Source: Sphaerisporangium sp040683095 (GTDB lineage Bacteria; Actinomycetota; Actinomycetes; Streptosporangiales; Streptosporangiaceae). Taken from it: 64,000 nucleotides of DNA. Position 1 is the stretch's first letter. Each line of letters begins with the position of its first letter. This document shows positions 33,837-42,426 of the stretch, in pieces. The position numbers and the translations under genes were made by a program. The DNA is taken from the NCBI RefSeq assembly GCF_040683095.1, contig NZ_JBFBCI010000002.1, forward strand, positions 124,001 through 188,000, written 5' to 3'. Below the pieces are notes generated by a model. The model worked only from the letters and a program-made list of their open reading frames with translations, was not told where the DNA came from and searched no databases.

Positions 33837-34361
33837 TCAGTGCTGGGGGGTCGGGATGTGGTCGCGGGTCATGGCGTCCAAGGTCTGCTCCATGTGGGCG
33901 CGGAGCTCGCCGAGACGCCCGTTGACGATGGCGGAGGCGTGGTCGGGGTCCATGGCGATAATGTCGCGGAGGCCACTGTGCCCGGCGCCGTGCTCGAAGC
34001 TGTGACGGACCACGGTCTGGTCCGGCGTCTCGCCCGGCGTCAGCTCGTAGCGCCACCGCGACGAGGGCGCGTCCGGGTCGCCCTTCGGGTCGAGAACCTC
34101 CCAGGCGAACGTCCGCGGCGCCTCGACCTCGGTGACCTGGCAGGTCACCGTCCACTCATGGCCCTGCCTGTTGTTGCGCGCCTGGAAGCGCGTGCCCGCC
34201 TTCGGCGCGGCGTCGCCGTCTACCCAGTTGTCGAAGCGGCACTCCGGGCTCCAGTCGCCGATGCGCGGCACGGACGTGATGAGCTCCCAGAGCTTCTCCT
34301 GGGGAAGGTCGACGGTGACCTCCAGGTCCACCCGCGCTCCGGTGACGCCGTAATCCTCCAT
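33837..34361 (-). CDS. SRPBCC-family (START-like) protein
   Basis: The protein is 174 aa. ATG 34361 follows GGAGGTCTGC. It begins with the SRPBCC strand-helix pattern (DLEVTVDLPQEKLWELITSVPRIGDWSPECRF) and ends with a long C-terminal helix (LGELRAHMEQTLDAM). These helix-grip proteins bind hydrophobic ligands or act as polyketide cyclases/dehydratases. No partner gene is adjacent, so no role can be given. Confidence 0.8.
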   Translation of the reverse strand: MEDYGVTGARVDLEVTVDLPQEKLWELITSVPRIGDWSPECRFDNWVDGDAAPKAGTRFQARNNRQGHEWTVTCQVTEVEAPRTFAWEVLDPKGDPDAPSSRWRYELTPGETPDQTVVRHSFEHGAGHSGLRDIIAMDPDHASAIVNGRLGELRAHMEQTLDAMTRDHIPTPQH

Positions 34362-34701
34362 GCAGACCTCCGTGTCTCGTGGCACCGGGGCGCGGTGCCG
34401 TGCAGCGTCGAGTCGATCCCCTATGGAGTATCAGGCCGGGCACCGTGCGTGTTTCCCGCGCCCGGTCCGATAGGGGTGTGTCTGGGGTCGGTGCGCGCGG
34501 CGGCATCTGCGAAGGTCAGGGCCCGCCTTCCGGGGCGAGGGTGGCTCGTCCCAGGCAGCGGCGGCGGTACACCCCGTATTGCCGTCCCGGCCGATAATGG
34601 ACGACCGAAAGACCCCTGGCTGTCTACTCATACCACCACGCTCCGGGAGTCCGGCACGCCGGACGCACGCCCGGCTCCCCCGGGCGCGACGGTCGCGGGC
34701 G
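34362..34701. other. Intergenic stretch without a recognisable gene
   Basis: About 340 bp between the SRPBCC start and the 3' end of the alpha/beta hydrolase gene. No coding signal or strong hairpin is seen. Confidence 0.5.
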
Positions 34702-35436
34702 CTAACTCGAGGCGGCGAGCCCGGCGCGGTAGGCCTCCAGGCGTTCCGCCAGTTCCTTCGGGCGGACCAGGGCGGGGAGGTGCCCGCCGTCCATCTCGTC
34801 GGGGACGATGCCGAGGCGGTCGCGGACGACGCGGCGCAGGAACGGGGCCGGGAGGAAACGGTCGTCGCGGCAGAGCAGGAAGCGCGTCGGCACGGCGGGC
34901 CAGGCGGTGAGCGGCCACGGGGCGGCGAACGGCGTGCCCGACTGGCCCGGGGACTTCCTGGACAGCAGTTCCTCCACGACGGCGGGGGGAACGTCATGGA
35001 GGAAGGTGGCCATCTCGTCGAACTCGCCCGCCGGCCGCCCCTCGCGTTCGTCCAGCTCGCGCTGGGCCTGGGTCTGCCCGGTGTTGTCCCACCACTCGCC
35101 GGCCGACTCCCCCGGCGACGGCACCATGGCCGCCACCATCACCAGCAGGTCCACCGGGATGCGCGCACACACCAGCGGGGCGGTGAACCCGGCGAGCGAC
35201 TGCGCGACCAGGACGAGCCCGCCGTCGACCGCGCCGTCCGTGCGGCCCGTGCGGCCGGTGTGCGCGCGGATCGCCTCCAGGACCGTCTCCGCGTACTCGG
35301 GGAAGCCGGCCGCGTCGTCGCCGCACGGCAGATCGGGCGCCACGACGTCGTGCCCCCGCGCCCGCAGCTCGGGTACGACCAGATGCCAGTACCAGGAATC
35401 CGACCCGGCGCCGTGGATCAGTACATAGGTGGCCAT
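34702..35436 (-). CDS. Alpha/beta hydrolase (esterase EstC/salicylate-esterase-like)
   Basis: The protein is 244 aa. ATG 35436 is preceded by GGAGGAG. YVLIHGAGSDSWYWHLV carries the oxyanion HG motif, the nucleophile Ser lies in LVAQSLAGF (AxSxxG variant), and the catalytic His in MDGGHLPAL near the C-terminus. Length and motif set fit the small plant-esterase-like/EstC group of serine hydrolases. Substrate unknown; single gene. Confidence 0.83.
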   Translation of the reverse strand: MATYVLIHGAGSDSWYWHLVVPELRARGHDVVAPDLPCGDDAAGFPEYAETVLEAIRAHTGRTGRTDGAVDGGLVLVAQSLAGFTAPLVCARIPVDLLVMVAAMVPSPGESAGEWWDNTGQTQAQRELDEREGRPAGEFDEMATFLHDVPPAVVEELLSRKSPGQSGTPFAAPWPLTAWPAVPTRFLLCRDDRFLPAPFLRRVVRDRLGIVPDEMDGGHLPALVRPKELAERLEAYRAGLAASS

Positions 35437-35751
35437 CGCAGGTGCTCCTCCAGGTGGGGCCCGGCGGCACCGGGCGGGCGTGTTCCCCTGGACGTTACCG
35501 CGCGCCTCCGACAAGAACACGCGGCCGGACGCCGTCCTGGACACCGGCGTCGCCACTCCGCGGCCCCTGTGTTCGAGGCCCCCGGCCGGCGCCATCGCCG
35601 CGAAGACCCTGCGTGATCATCTCTGCGAGCACGAACCGACGACGATCCCGGCCGGCCCGGCGCGCGGGTCCGGGCGTTCCGTTCCAGGAACGCCCACTCG
35701 AATCGGACGCGACGCTCGGACCGCCGCGTCGCCTCTGGACGGACGCGACGC
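35437..35751. other. Intergenic stretch with a 9-bp hairpin
   Basis: About 315 bp. The hairpin GGGCGTTCC-GTTCCA-GGAACGCCC (35672-35695) lies ~57-80 nt beyond the stop of the DHFR-family gene on the minus strand and is a plausible terminator. A 13-nt direct repeat GGACGCGACGCTC occurs near 35706 and 35740. No gene seen. Confidence 0.5.
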
Positions 35752-36363
35752 TCAGGCGGCCGCGGCGGCCTCCGTGGCCGGCGGGGCCGGCCGGTAGATG
35801 TGGACCACGGCGCCGGCGCTGGTCTTCTTGGTTTCGACCAGACTCAGGGTGGCGAGACCGTCGCCGTTCTCGAACAGGCGCTTGCCCTTGCCGAGGAAGA
35901 CCGGGAAGAACCACAGACGGTACTCGTCGACGAGGCCGTGCTCGATCAACGTGCGGGCGAGGGCCCCGCTGCCGTGCACCTGCAGCTCGTTGCCGGGCTC
36001 GTTCTTGAGCCGGATGATCTCCTCGATGAAGTCGCCCTTGAGGATGGTCGTCCCGGCCCAGTCCGCGGTGTCCAAAGTCTCCGACACGACATACTTCGGG
36101 CAATTGTTCAGCTTGGTCGCTATCGGGTCGCTGTCGTCGATGAAGTTCGGCCAGTGGGCGGCGAAGATCTGGTAGGTCTTGCGCCCGAACAGGAAGGCGT
36201 CGGCCTCCTTGAACCACTCACCGAGGAACGTCCCCATGTCCTCGTCCGAATGGGGGATCTGCCAGCCGCCGAGCTCGAAGCCGCCCTCACGGTCCTCGTC
36301 AGGCTGGCCCGGAGCCTGCATGACCCCGTCCAGCGACAGAAACGTCGTCAACGTCAATTTCAT
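35752..36363 (-). CDS. Dihydrofolate reductase-family protein (RibD C-terminal domain)
   Basis: The protein is 203 aa. Starts KLTLTTFLSLDGVMQAPG, with AFLFGRKTYQIFAAHWP, KYVVSETL, ELQVHGSGALARTLIEHGLVDEY and VFLGKGKRLFE, which are the fold landmarks of the RibD-C/YwjB-like DHFR group binding NADPH. These are not true DHFRs; their substrates are mostly unknown. Ends in an Ala-rich tail. Monocistronic. Confidence 0.88.
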   Translation of the reverse strand: MKLTLTTFLSLDGVMQAPGQPDEDREGGFELGGWQIPHSDEDMGTFLGEWFKEADAFLFGRKTYQIFAAHWPNFIDDSDPIATKLNNCPKYVVSETLDTADWAGTTILKGDFIEEIIRLKNEPGNELQVHGSGALARTLIEHGLVDEYRLWFFPVFLGKGKRLFENGDGLATLSLVETKKTSAGAVVHIYRPAPPATEAAAAA

Positions 36364-37024
36364 AGCGCGCTCCCTTCACACCACCTGTAGCTGCCGCAAT
36401 CGTCCTATCGGCGGCGCGTGCTTGTATACGCGCGGGATTGCGCACTTGCCGGCCGTCACACGCCGGCTTGGACGGTATCGACGGCCGGGCCGCTCATGCT
36501 CGGCCTTCCCGTAAGCCGGACCAAAGGGAAGGGCCGGGAGTGAGAAGTCGGTTCGATGTACCTTCTCCTCACCCCCGCCCGAGCGGGAGGCCTCCCCCGC
36601 CGTCGGCCCGTCCTGAGGGGACAGACTCAACGTGTTCACGCGCGCGTCTTCTCGGGCAGCACCGATCGCGCGGCCCCTGAGACGGAAACCCTTCCGAGGG
36701 AGCGTGCTCTTCATGATCGAAATGCCGGGGCACCCGCACGGCCGTAACAGACGCCTCCCCGGCTCCCCCAGGCGCGGAACGCGCATCGGCCCGCGCGCGC
36801 CGCCGGGGAGGGCGCGCACGGGCCGATGCCGCGGGAAGCCGCAGGAAATGGACCTGAGGGGTTAAGGCTCGGCCGGGTGACGATCTACCGCAGACATGGA
36901 CATTGCGCCCCGAGACAAATACTCATTTATCCGGCGCCACAGGGTTGCCCAACCGGCGACTCATGGTCATGCGACGGGGTCAGATTCAAGGTGCGGAGAT
37001 GCCGCGCCAAGCTCGGGGAGACGC
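36364..37024. other. Long intergenic region upstream of the GDPD gene
   Basis: About 660 bp. Several short frames exist but none has conserved-looking content. The main structure is an imperfect 18-bp hairpin at 36784-36828 (10-bp CATCGGCCCG stem, one mismatch, 7 more pairs), listed separately. The last ~150 bp before 37025 include less GC-rich DNA that may be the gdpd promoter. Confidence 0.5.
36784..36828. terminator. Strong stem-loop, terminator-like, without an obvious gene in front of it
   Basis: CATCGGCCCG pairs with CGGGCCGATG; after one C-A mismatch GCGCGCC pairs with GGCGCGC around a 9-nt loop. No gene that would need this terminator is visible between 36364 and 36784. Confidence 0.5.
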
Positions 37025-37870
37025 ATGTTCCGACGACTCGGCCTCATTGTCACGACCACGGTCGCCACCGTGGTCACCACCACGATCCTCACGACGACCC
37101 CCGCGCCTCCCGCCACCGCGGACCGGGCGGCCGTCGCCGAGGTCGCCCACCGCGGGGCGTCCAAGGAGGCGCCGGAGAACACCATCGCGGCCTTCCGGCT
37201 CGCCGCGCGGCGGCACGCCGACATGTTCGAGCTGGACGTCCAGGAGACCAAGGACCACAAGCTGGTCGTGATGCACGACACGACCCTCGCCCGCACCACC
37301 GACGCCGCGCGCGTCTTCCCCGGGCGCGCGCCCTGGCGCGTCCGCGACCTCACGCTCGCCCAGATCAGGAGACTCGACGCGGGCTCGTGGTTCTCGCGGA
37401 AGCACAGGGGCGAGCGGGTGCCCACGCTCGGCGAGACGCTGGACGCGCTGGGCGGCAGCGGGATCGGCATGCTGCTGGAGGTCAAGAAGCCGCACCTGTA
37501 CCCCGGCATCGAGGCGCGCGTCGCCCGCGAGCTGCGGCGCCATCCGGCGTGGCGGCGTCCGGGCCGCCTGGTCGTCCAGTCGTTCGACTGGACCTCGATG
37601 CGGCGCTTCCACCGCGTCATGCCCGAGGTCCCGGTCGGCCTGCTCGGCACGCCGGCGCCCGCGCAGCTGCCGGAGCTCGCGAAGTTCGCCCGCCAGATCA
37701 ACCCGCCGCACCGCCACCTCACCGCGCGGTACGTCCGCGACGTCCACCGGCATGGCATGCGGGTCTACACCTGGACCGTCGACAACCGGGCGGTCGCGCG
37801 CCGCCTGATCTCCTACCGGGTGGACGGCATCCTCACCAACAGGCCCGGCAGGGGTGCGGTGCGGAGGTGA
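37025..37870 (+). CDS. Secreted glycerophosphodiester phosphodiesterase
   Basis: The protein is 281 aa. ATG 37025 starts a signal peptide (MFRRLGLIVTTTVATVVTTT). The GDPD barrel follows: AHRGASKEAPENTIAAF (catalytic His and substrate-binding Arg/Glu), FELDVQETKDHKLVVMHDTTLARTT (metal Glu/Asp and second His), and WTVDN near the end. It hydrolyses glycerophosphodiesters to glycerol-3-phosphate and an alcohol outside the cell, supplying phosphate or carbon. The threonine-rich signal region is slightly unusual. Confidence 0.9.
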   Translation: MFRRLGLIVTTTVATVVTTTILTTTPAPPATADRAAVAEVAHRGASKEAPENTIAAFRLAARRHADMFELDVQETKDHKLVVMHDTTLARTTDAARVFPGRAPWRVRDLTLAQIRRLDAGSWFSRKHRGERVPTLGETLDALGGSGIGMLLEVKKPHLYPGIEARVARELRRHPAWRRPGRLVVQSFDWTSMRRFHRVMPEVPVGLLGTPAPAQLPELAKFARQINPPHRHLTARYVRDVHRHGMRVYTWTVDNRAVARRLISYRVDGILTNRPGRGAVRR

Positions 37871-37873
37871 GGG

Positions 37874-38181
37874 TCATTCCTCGCGTAGGCCTTCCGGGCG
37901 CATGAGCCTCAGTTGGACCGGCAGGGTCACCAGGGTCACGAGCACGACCACGCCCATCCCGGCGGAGACGATCACGAGCACATTCGACAGACTGATGTGG
38001 AGCGGAAGGCCCGGCATCGCCAGCAGCCCCGCCCCAGCCCCGTGCCCGCGAGTACGGCCGGCACGAGTCCGAGCATGACCGGCACGGCCATCTGCCACCA
38101 TGTGGCCCACGTCAACGTGCTCGCCCTGGTCCCGAAGGCGGTCAGCGCCGCACTGCGCACCGAGCACGTGGCGTTCACCAC
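37874..38181 (-). pseudogene. Frameshifted C-terminal remnant of an FtsX-like ABC permease
   Basis: From 38181 one frame reads SAALTAFGTRASTLTWATWWQ and continues PVMLGLVPAVLAGTGLG. Near 38040 similarity moves to another frame: AGLLAMPGLPLHISLSNVLV, then AGMGVVVLVTLVTLPVQLRL, ending MRPEGLREE. The last segment, a final membrane helix plus the tail LxRLxRPEGLRxE, is typical of actinobacterial FtsX/MacB-type permeases. The large extracellular domain and first helices are missing. It lies between the GDPD and Crp genes, antisense to both. Confidence 0.6.
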
Positions 38182-38264
38182 AGACGAGTTCTGATGCCCG
38201 CCGCCTCGTCCAGCGATCCCTGACCGTGTTGCCGGACCCGGGGCGGCGCGCGGAAGATGTTCAT

Positions 38265-38912
38265 GTGGACGGTCTTGCCGCGATCGTGTCGGAGGAGACG
38301 TGGAGATCTCTGGTCTCGGCGGGTGTCCCCAAGATCCACGACCCGGGCTCGGTGATCCTTTACCAAGGTGATCCGCCGACGCACGTCCTTCTGCTGCTCG
38401 CGGGCCGTGTCCGTGTGTCCCGGGTGGCCGCCGACGGCACCGTGCTCATCCTGGCCGTACGCGGACCAGGCGAGCTCCTGGGCGAGATCGCGGTGCTGGG
38501 CGACGACGACCGTTCGGCCACGGTGACCGCGATCGACAGATGTCATACCCGGCTGATTCCGGCGGATCGGTTCGTCGCCCTGGTGCGCTCGCTCGCTTTG
38601 GAGGGCGAACTCCTAAGCCTCGCCATGAAACGGATCCGCGAGAGCGAGTCGCTGCGTGCCGAACTGGCGGCCCTGCCGGCCGGGCCGCGTATCGTGCATG
38701 CCTTGATGAGGCTGTGGGTGCCCGAGTCGGGCACGCAGGCCTCCGTGGACGTGGGGCTCGACCAGGCCGAGCTGGGACAGGCCACGGGGCTGTCCAGAAG
38801 CACGGTCGCCGCCGAGCTGGCGCGGCTCAGAGAGCAGGGCCTGATCGTCACGGCGCGGCGCCGCATCGTCGTCACCGATGTCAACACACTCAGCAAGCTT
38901 GCCGCCGAGTGA
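38265..38912 (+). CDS. Crp/Fnr-family transcriptional regulator
   Basis: The protein is 215 aa. GTG 38265 is chosen because GGAAG lies 8 nt upstream and the product then has the usual length; an earlier GTG at 38226 is possible. Cyclic-nucleotide-binding beta-barrel (PGSVILYQGDPPTHVLLLLAGRVRV; ELLGEIAVLGDDDRSATVTA), long dimer helix, and C-terminal winged helix (DQAELGQATGLSRSTVAAELARL). The PBC Arg of true CRP (RSA motif) is present as DDDRSATV, so cyclic nucleotide binding is possible. Followed 102 nt later by a cyclase-like protein. Confidence 0.87.
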   Translation: MDGLAAIVSEETWRSLVSAGVPKIHDPGSVILYQGDPPTHVLLLLAGRVRVSRVAADGTVLILAVRGPGELLGEIAVLGDDDRSATVTAIDRCHTRLIPADRFVALVRSLALEGELLSLAMKRIRESESLRAELAALPAGPRIVHALMRLWVPESGTQASVDVGLDQAELGQATGLSRSTVAAELARLREQGLIVTARRRIVVTDVNTLSKLAAE

Positions 38913-39014
38913 GGATTTCATTTCCTGAACCGGGCGGGCGTCTGATTTCGGACAGTTGGTCGTTGTCCAGTAGCGCACAGTGTGGAGCACTCCCGACGTT
39001 GACAGGAGGGCCCA

Positions 39015-39680
39015 ATGTCCACTATCAGCCCGTTTCGCGCGCTTCTCGCGGTCGATGTCGACGGCTACGGCCGGCAGCCCGACGCCCTGCTCTCGATGCT
39101 CCACCGCGAGATCTACGCCGCCCTGACGAACGTGTGCGAGCGGTGCTCACTCGCGGAGGCATGGAGTTCGGTGTCGCTCCTGCAGCGACCCGGTGACGAA
39201 CTGGTCGCCCTGCTCCCCGTGGAGACGCTTCCTCTGCTGGTCCACCCTTTCCTCGATCACCTGCAGGAGGAACTGGTGCGGGCCGACCGCAGGCTCCGCG
39301 AGCACGACCGCGATCTCCGGCTACGGCTGCGGGTGGCCGTCCACGTGGGATCGGTGCGGGGCGACGCCTCGGTGACGGCGGGCATCTCCAGGGCGATGAA
39401 CGAGGTCCACCGCCTGCTCGGCTGCGACCCCGTCAGGTCCGCACTGCGCGACAGCGATCCCGATGTCACGTTCGTCGCGGCGGTCCTCTCGGAGCAGGTG
39501 TTCGCCCAGGTCGTCGAGGGAGGCCGTACGGAGCTTCCGCCTTCGGAGTTCACAAAGGTCCGGGCCAAGGTCAAGCAGTTCGACCAGCCCGCATGGCTGT
39601 ACGTCCCACGACCCTCACGAGGACCCGCCGAGACGGGGTCCACCGAATCCGAGCGGCCGGCGCCCGCTTCTCCCGCATAG
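39015..39680 (+). CDS. Degenerate class III nucleotide-cyclase-like protein
   Basis: The protein is 221 aa, with ACAGGAGGGCCCA before the ATG. It starts FRALLAVDVDGYGRQ and contains SLLQRPGDELVALLPVE and LRLRVAVHVGSV.....VTAGISRAMNEVHRLL, the strand layout of a class III cyclase/GGDEF-like palm domain. However, the metal-binding Asp pair and the transition-state Asn/Arg are not clearly conserved (GDELVALLP replaces GDG-F). Such proteins are frequent in streptomycetes and probably act as ligand sensors rather than cyclases. Its position right after a Crp-type regulator suggests a functional pair (inference). Confidence 0.6.
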   Translation: MSTISPFRALLAVDVDGYGRQPDALLSMLHREIYAALTNVCERCSLAEAWSSVSLLQRPGDELVALLPVETLPLLVHPFLDHLQEELVRADRRLREHDRDLRLRLRVAVHVGSVRGDASVTAGISRAMNEVHRLLGCDPVRSALRDSDPDVTFVAAVLSEQVFAQVVEGGRTELPPSEFTKVRAKVKQFDQPAWLYVPRPSRGPAETGSTESERPAPASPA

Positions 39681-39812
39681 GCGTCACGGCCGGTCGTACG
39701 CCGGTGAGACAGGGATCTGGGCACGCAGCGCGACGGCGAGACGCTGTTCCCCCTGTTCGGCCTGCCGCCGCGCCGGTGATCTCCCGGGCTCGCGTTCCCG
39801 GACGGCGCGCGG

Positions 39813-40094
39813 TCAGGGGCCGCCCTCGAAGGGCGGGGCGGCGGGGACGGGCTCGCAGGCGTGCAGGCGCCAGTGGCTGACGGAGGGATCGCTCAGCGCC
39901 TCGGTGACCATGGCGTGGATCTGAGCGCGGGTGATGTCGTCGCCGGTCTCGACCCGGATGACGATCTCTCCGTTGGCCTGCCGGAGGTCTTTACGCCATT
40001 CTCCGGGGAGGAGGGCCAAAATGCGGATGCCGTCGATCGGCGCATTCGGCGGGGGGCCGAGCCCGGCGCTGTGCATCGTCAATTCGACCAGCAT
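39813..40094 (-). CDS. Small hypothetical protein (93 aa)
   Basis: ATG 40094 (an in-frame GTG at 40100 is possible) with GAGGACGG upstream. The sequence is MLVELTMHSAGLGPPPNAPI at the start, then GIRILALLPGEWRKDLRQANGE, and DDITRAQIHAMVTEALSDPS. Predicted alpha/beta, with no signal or membrane segment and a single Cys near the end. I do not recognise the family. High GC3 supports coding. Convergent with the cyclase-like gene. Confidence 0.5.
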   Translation of the reverse strand: MLVELTMHSAGLGPPPNAPIDGIRILALLPGEWRKDLRQANGEIVIRVETGDDITRAQIHAMVTEALSDPSVSHWRLHACEPVPAAPPFEGGP

Positions 40095-40100
40095 CGTCAC

Positions 40101-40418
40101 CGTCCTCGTCGGGCACCGCGGGCGCCCGGGGTCATCGTGGCAGAGCAGTCTACGCCGATCATACCCAGCCGGAACAGCCCGGCGCGGCGCCGCGTGGCCG
40201 CCCTGCGCTCACGAGGGATGGGACCGAATTGTGCATTCTTGCGAGTCCGGGACCGTGTTTCGGAGCGCGGCGCACGTCGAATGACCGCACGCGGCGCTTA
40301 CCCGGGGCTCGGCGATATCACCCATAAAAGTAGGCTAAGTCAACACATCACCCACTTTCAGCTAGAAAAGCCGATAATTCGTGTAATAACCCTCAATCCC
40401 GCACCCCGTCCCGGGCCG
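40101..40418. other. Intergenic region with an AT-rich patch
   Basis: About 318 bp. The segment 40311-40400 is clearly less GC-rich (about 45 percent) than its surroundings. It contains no gene and lies directly downstream of the LacI pair and ~200 bp upstream of the 93-aa gene, so it may hold that gene's promoter. Confidence 0.45.
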
Positions 40419-41414
40419 TCACGCGGACTCGCGCACGATCAGCTCGGTCGGCAGCATCACGGGGGCGGCGTCACCTTCGTCCATGATGCCGAGCAGCAGC
40501 CGCACGGTCGCCGCCGCCTGCTCGCGGAACGGCTGGCGGATCGTCGTCAGCGGCGGCTCGGTGTAGCGCGCGGCCTCGATGTCGTCGAACCCCACCACCG
40601 CGACGTCCTCCGGCACCCGCCGCCCGGCCTGCCGCAGCGCCTGCATGGCCCCGAGCGCCATCAGGTCGTTGGCGACGAACACGGCGTCGAGCCCCGGATC
40701 GTCCTCCAGGAGCTGCCGCATCGCGACCAGGCCCGACTCGCGGGTGAAGTCGCCGATCGCGACGATGGACCGGCGGTCGGAGCCCTGGAGCACCGCGCGG
40801 TACCCGGCCAGCCGGTCCTGGCCGCCGATCATGTCCGGCGGCCCGGCGATCGTGGCGATGCGCCGCCGCCCGCGCTGGAGCAGGTGGCGCACCGCCGCCT
40901 CGGCCCCGCCCACGTTGTCGGCGTCGACGTACGGCAGGTTGACGTTCACGGCGGGCCGCCCCAGCGACACGGCGGGGACGCGCATGCGGGTGATCGCCGC
41001 GGGCAGCGGATCGGCGCCGTGCATGGAGATGAGTATGACGCCGTCGACGTGCCCGCCGGTGAGGTAACGCTCGACCCGCGCGTGCCCGGCGGGGGTGCCG
41101 GCGAGCATGAGGATGACCTGCCTGTCGGCCTCCTCCAGTTCGGCGCTGGCCGAGCGTATGACGGTCGCGAACATCGGGTCGTCGGAGAACACCCTGGTGG
41201 GCGGCTCGGAGACCACCAGGGCGATCGAGTCGGTGCGCTGGGTGACCAGGCTGCGCGCCGCGAGGTTCGGGACGTACCCCATCTCGTCCACCGCGCGCAT
41301 CACGGCGTCGCGGAGCTCGGGCGTCACGGTGGTGCCACCGTTGACGACCCGGGAGACCGTGGCGCGGGAGACCCCCGCCCGTGCCGCCACGGCCTCGAGA
41401 GTCGGGCGCTTCAT
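40419..41414 (-). CDS. LacI-family regulator, CebR-like paralogue A
   Basis: The protein is 331 aa. HTH RPTLEAVAARAGVSRATVSRVVNG at the extreme N-terminus, hinge GYVPNLAARSLVTQRTDSI, then the sugar-binding domain (HVDGVILISMHGADPLPAA; VAVVGFDDIEAARYTEPPLTTI). Close relative of the next gene upstream (41437-42426); the pair looks like a tandem duplication. The HTH resembles CebR, the cellobiose repressor of streptomycetes. 22 nt after paralogue B, at the 3' end of the ceb-like operon. Confidence 0.9.
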   Translation of the reverse strand: MKRPTLEAVAARAGVSRATVSRVVNGGTTVTPELRDAVMRAVDEMGYVPNLAARSLVTQRTDSIALVVSEPPTRVFSDDPMFATVIRSASAELEEADRQVILMLAGTPAGHARVERYLTGGHVDGVILISMHGADPLPAAITRMRVPAVSLGRPAVNVNLPYVDADNVGGAEAAVRHLLQRGRRRIATIAGPPDMIGGQDRLAGYRAVLQGSDRRSIVAIGDFTRESGLVAMRQLLEDDPGLDAVFVANDLMALGAMQALRQAGRRVPEDVAVVGFDDIEAARYTEPPLTTIRQPFREQAAATVRLLLGIMDEGDAAPVMLPTELIVRESA

Positions 41415-41436
41415 GGCTGTGCCCTCCCTGGTTGTG

Positions 41437-42426
41437 TCACGCCGATTCCCTGACGACCAGCTCGTTCGGCATGATGACGGGATCGCCCGGCGCCCCCTCC
41501 AGCAGGCCGAGCAGCAACCGGGTGGTCGCCGCGGCCTGGTCGGTCATGGAGCTCCGCACGGTCGTGAGCCGCGGCGTGGTGTAGAGCGCGGCCTCGATGT
41601 CGTCGAACCCCACCACCGCGACGTCCTCCGGCACCCGCCGCCCGGCCTCGTGCAGCGCGCGCAGGGCGCCGATGGCCATGAGGTCGTTCGCGGCGAACAC
41701 CGCGTCGAGCGCCGGGTCGTCCTCCAGAAGCTGCCGCATGCCCGCGTCGCCGGAGACGCGGGTGAAGTCGCCGATGGCGACGATGGACCGGCGGCCGGTG
41801 TCCCGCAGCGTCTCGCGGTAGCCGGTGAGCCGGTCCTGGGCGGCGAGCATGTCGAGCGGCCCGGTGATCGTGGCGATCCGGCGCCGCCCCAGGCCGAGCA
41901 GGTGGCGCACCGCGACACGGGCGCCACCCTGGTTGTCGTTGTCGACGTACGGCACCCCGGGGGCGGACCGCCCGTGCGAGACCATGGGCACGCCCATGCG
42001 CGCGAGCGAGGCGGGCAGCGGGTCGGCGCCGTGCAGCGACAACAGCAGGACGCCGGCGACGTGCCCGGCGGCCACGAACCGCTCCACCCGGAGCCGGCTC
42101 TCCGGCGACCCCGCGAGGACGAGCGTGACCTGCTTTCCCGCCTCCTCCAGCCCCCGGCTCATCGTGCGCACGACGGCCGAGAACATCGGGTCGTCGGCGA
42201 TCACCGCCATCGGCGGGTCGGAGACGATGACGGCGACCGCGTCGGTGCGCCGCGTCGCCAGGCTGCGCGCCGCCCCGTTGGGGACGTAGCCGAGCTCGCG
42301 CACGGCTCGGATCACCAGCTCGCGGATCTCGGGGGTGACGGTGGCGTCACCGTTCACCACCCGCGACACGCTCGACTTCGACACCCCCGCCCGGGCGGCC
42401 ACCGCCTCCAAGGTGGGTCGTTTCAT
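41437..42426 (-). CDS. LacI-family regulator, CebR-like paralogue B
   Basis: The protein is 329 aa. The ATG overlaps the GH1 stop codon (ATGA), so it is translationally coupled to the beta-glucosidase. HTH RPTLEAVAARAGVSKSSVSRVVNG differs from paralogue A in the recognition helix (SKSS for SRAT). The ligand domain is conserved (YVDNDNQGGARVAVRHLL; VAVVGFDDIEAALYTTPRLTTV). Likely repressor acting on the GGGAGCGCTCCC-type operators 5 kb upstream, in front of the binding-protein gene (inference from CebR). Confidence 0.9.
   Translation of the reverse strand: MKRPTLEAVAARAGVSKSSVSRVVNGDATVTPEIRELVIRAVRELGYVPNGAARSLATRRTDAVAVIVSDPPMAVIADDPMFSAVVRTMSRGLEEAGKQVTLVLAGSPESRLRVERFVAAGHVAGVLLLSLHGADPLPASLARMGVPMVSHGRSAPGVPYVDNDNQGGARVAVRHLLGLGRRRIATITGPLDMLAAQDRLTGYRETLRDTGRRSIVAIGDFTRVSGDAGMRQLLEDDPALDAVFAANDLMAIGALRALHEAGRRVPEDVAVVGFDDIEAALYTTPRLTTVRSSMTDQAAATTRLLLGLLEGAPGDPVIMPNELVVRESA

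Noticed and set aside
36376..36819. A possible 147-residue minus-strand gene in the long gap
   Set aside because: No start signal, no conserved motif, and it runs through a terminator-like hairpin.
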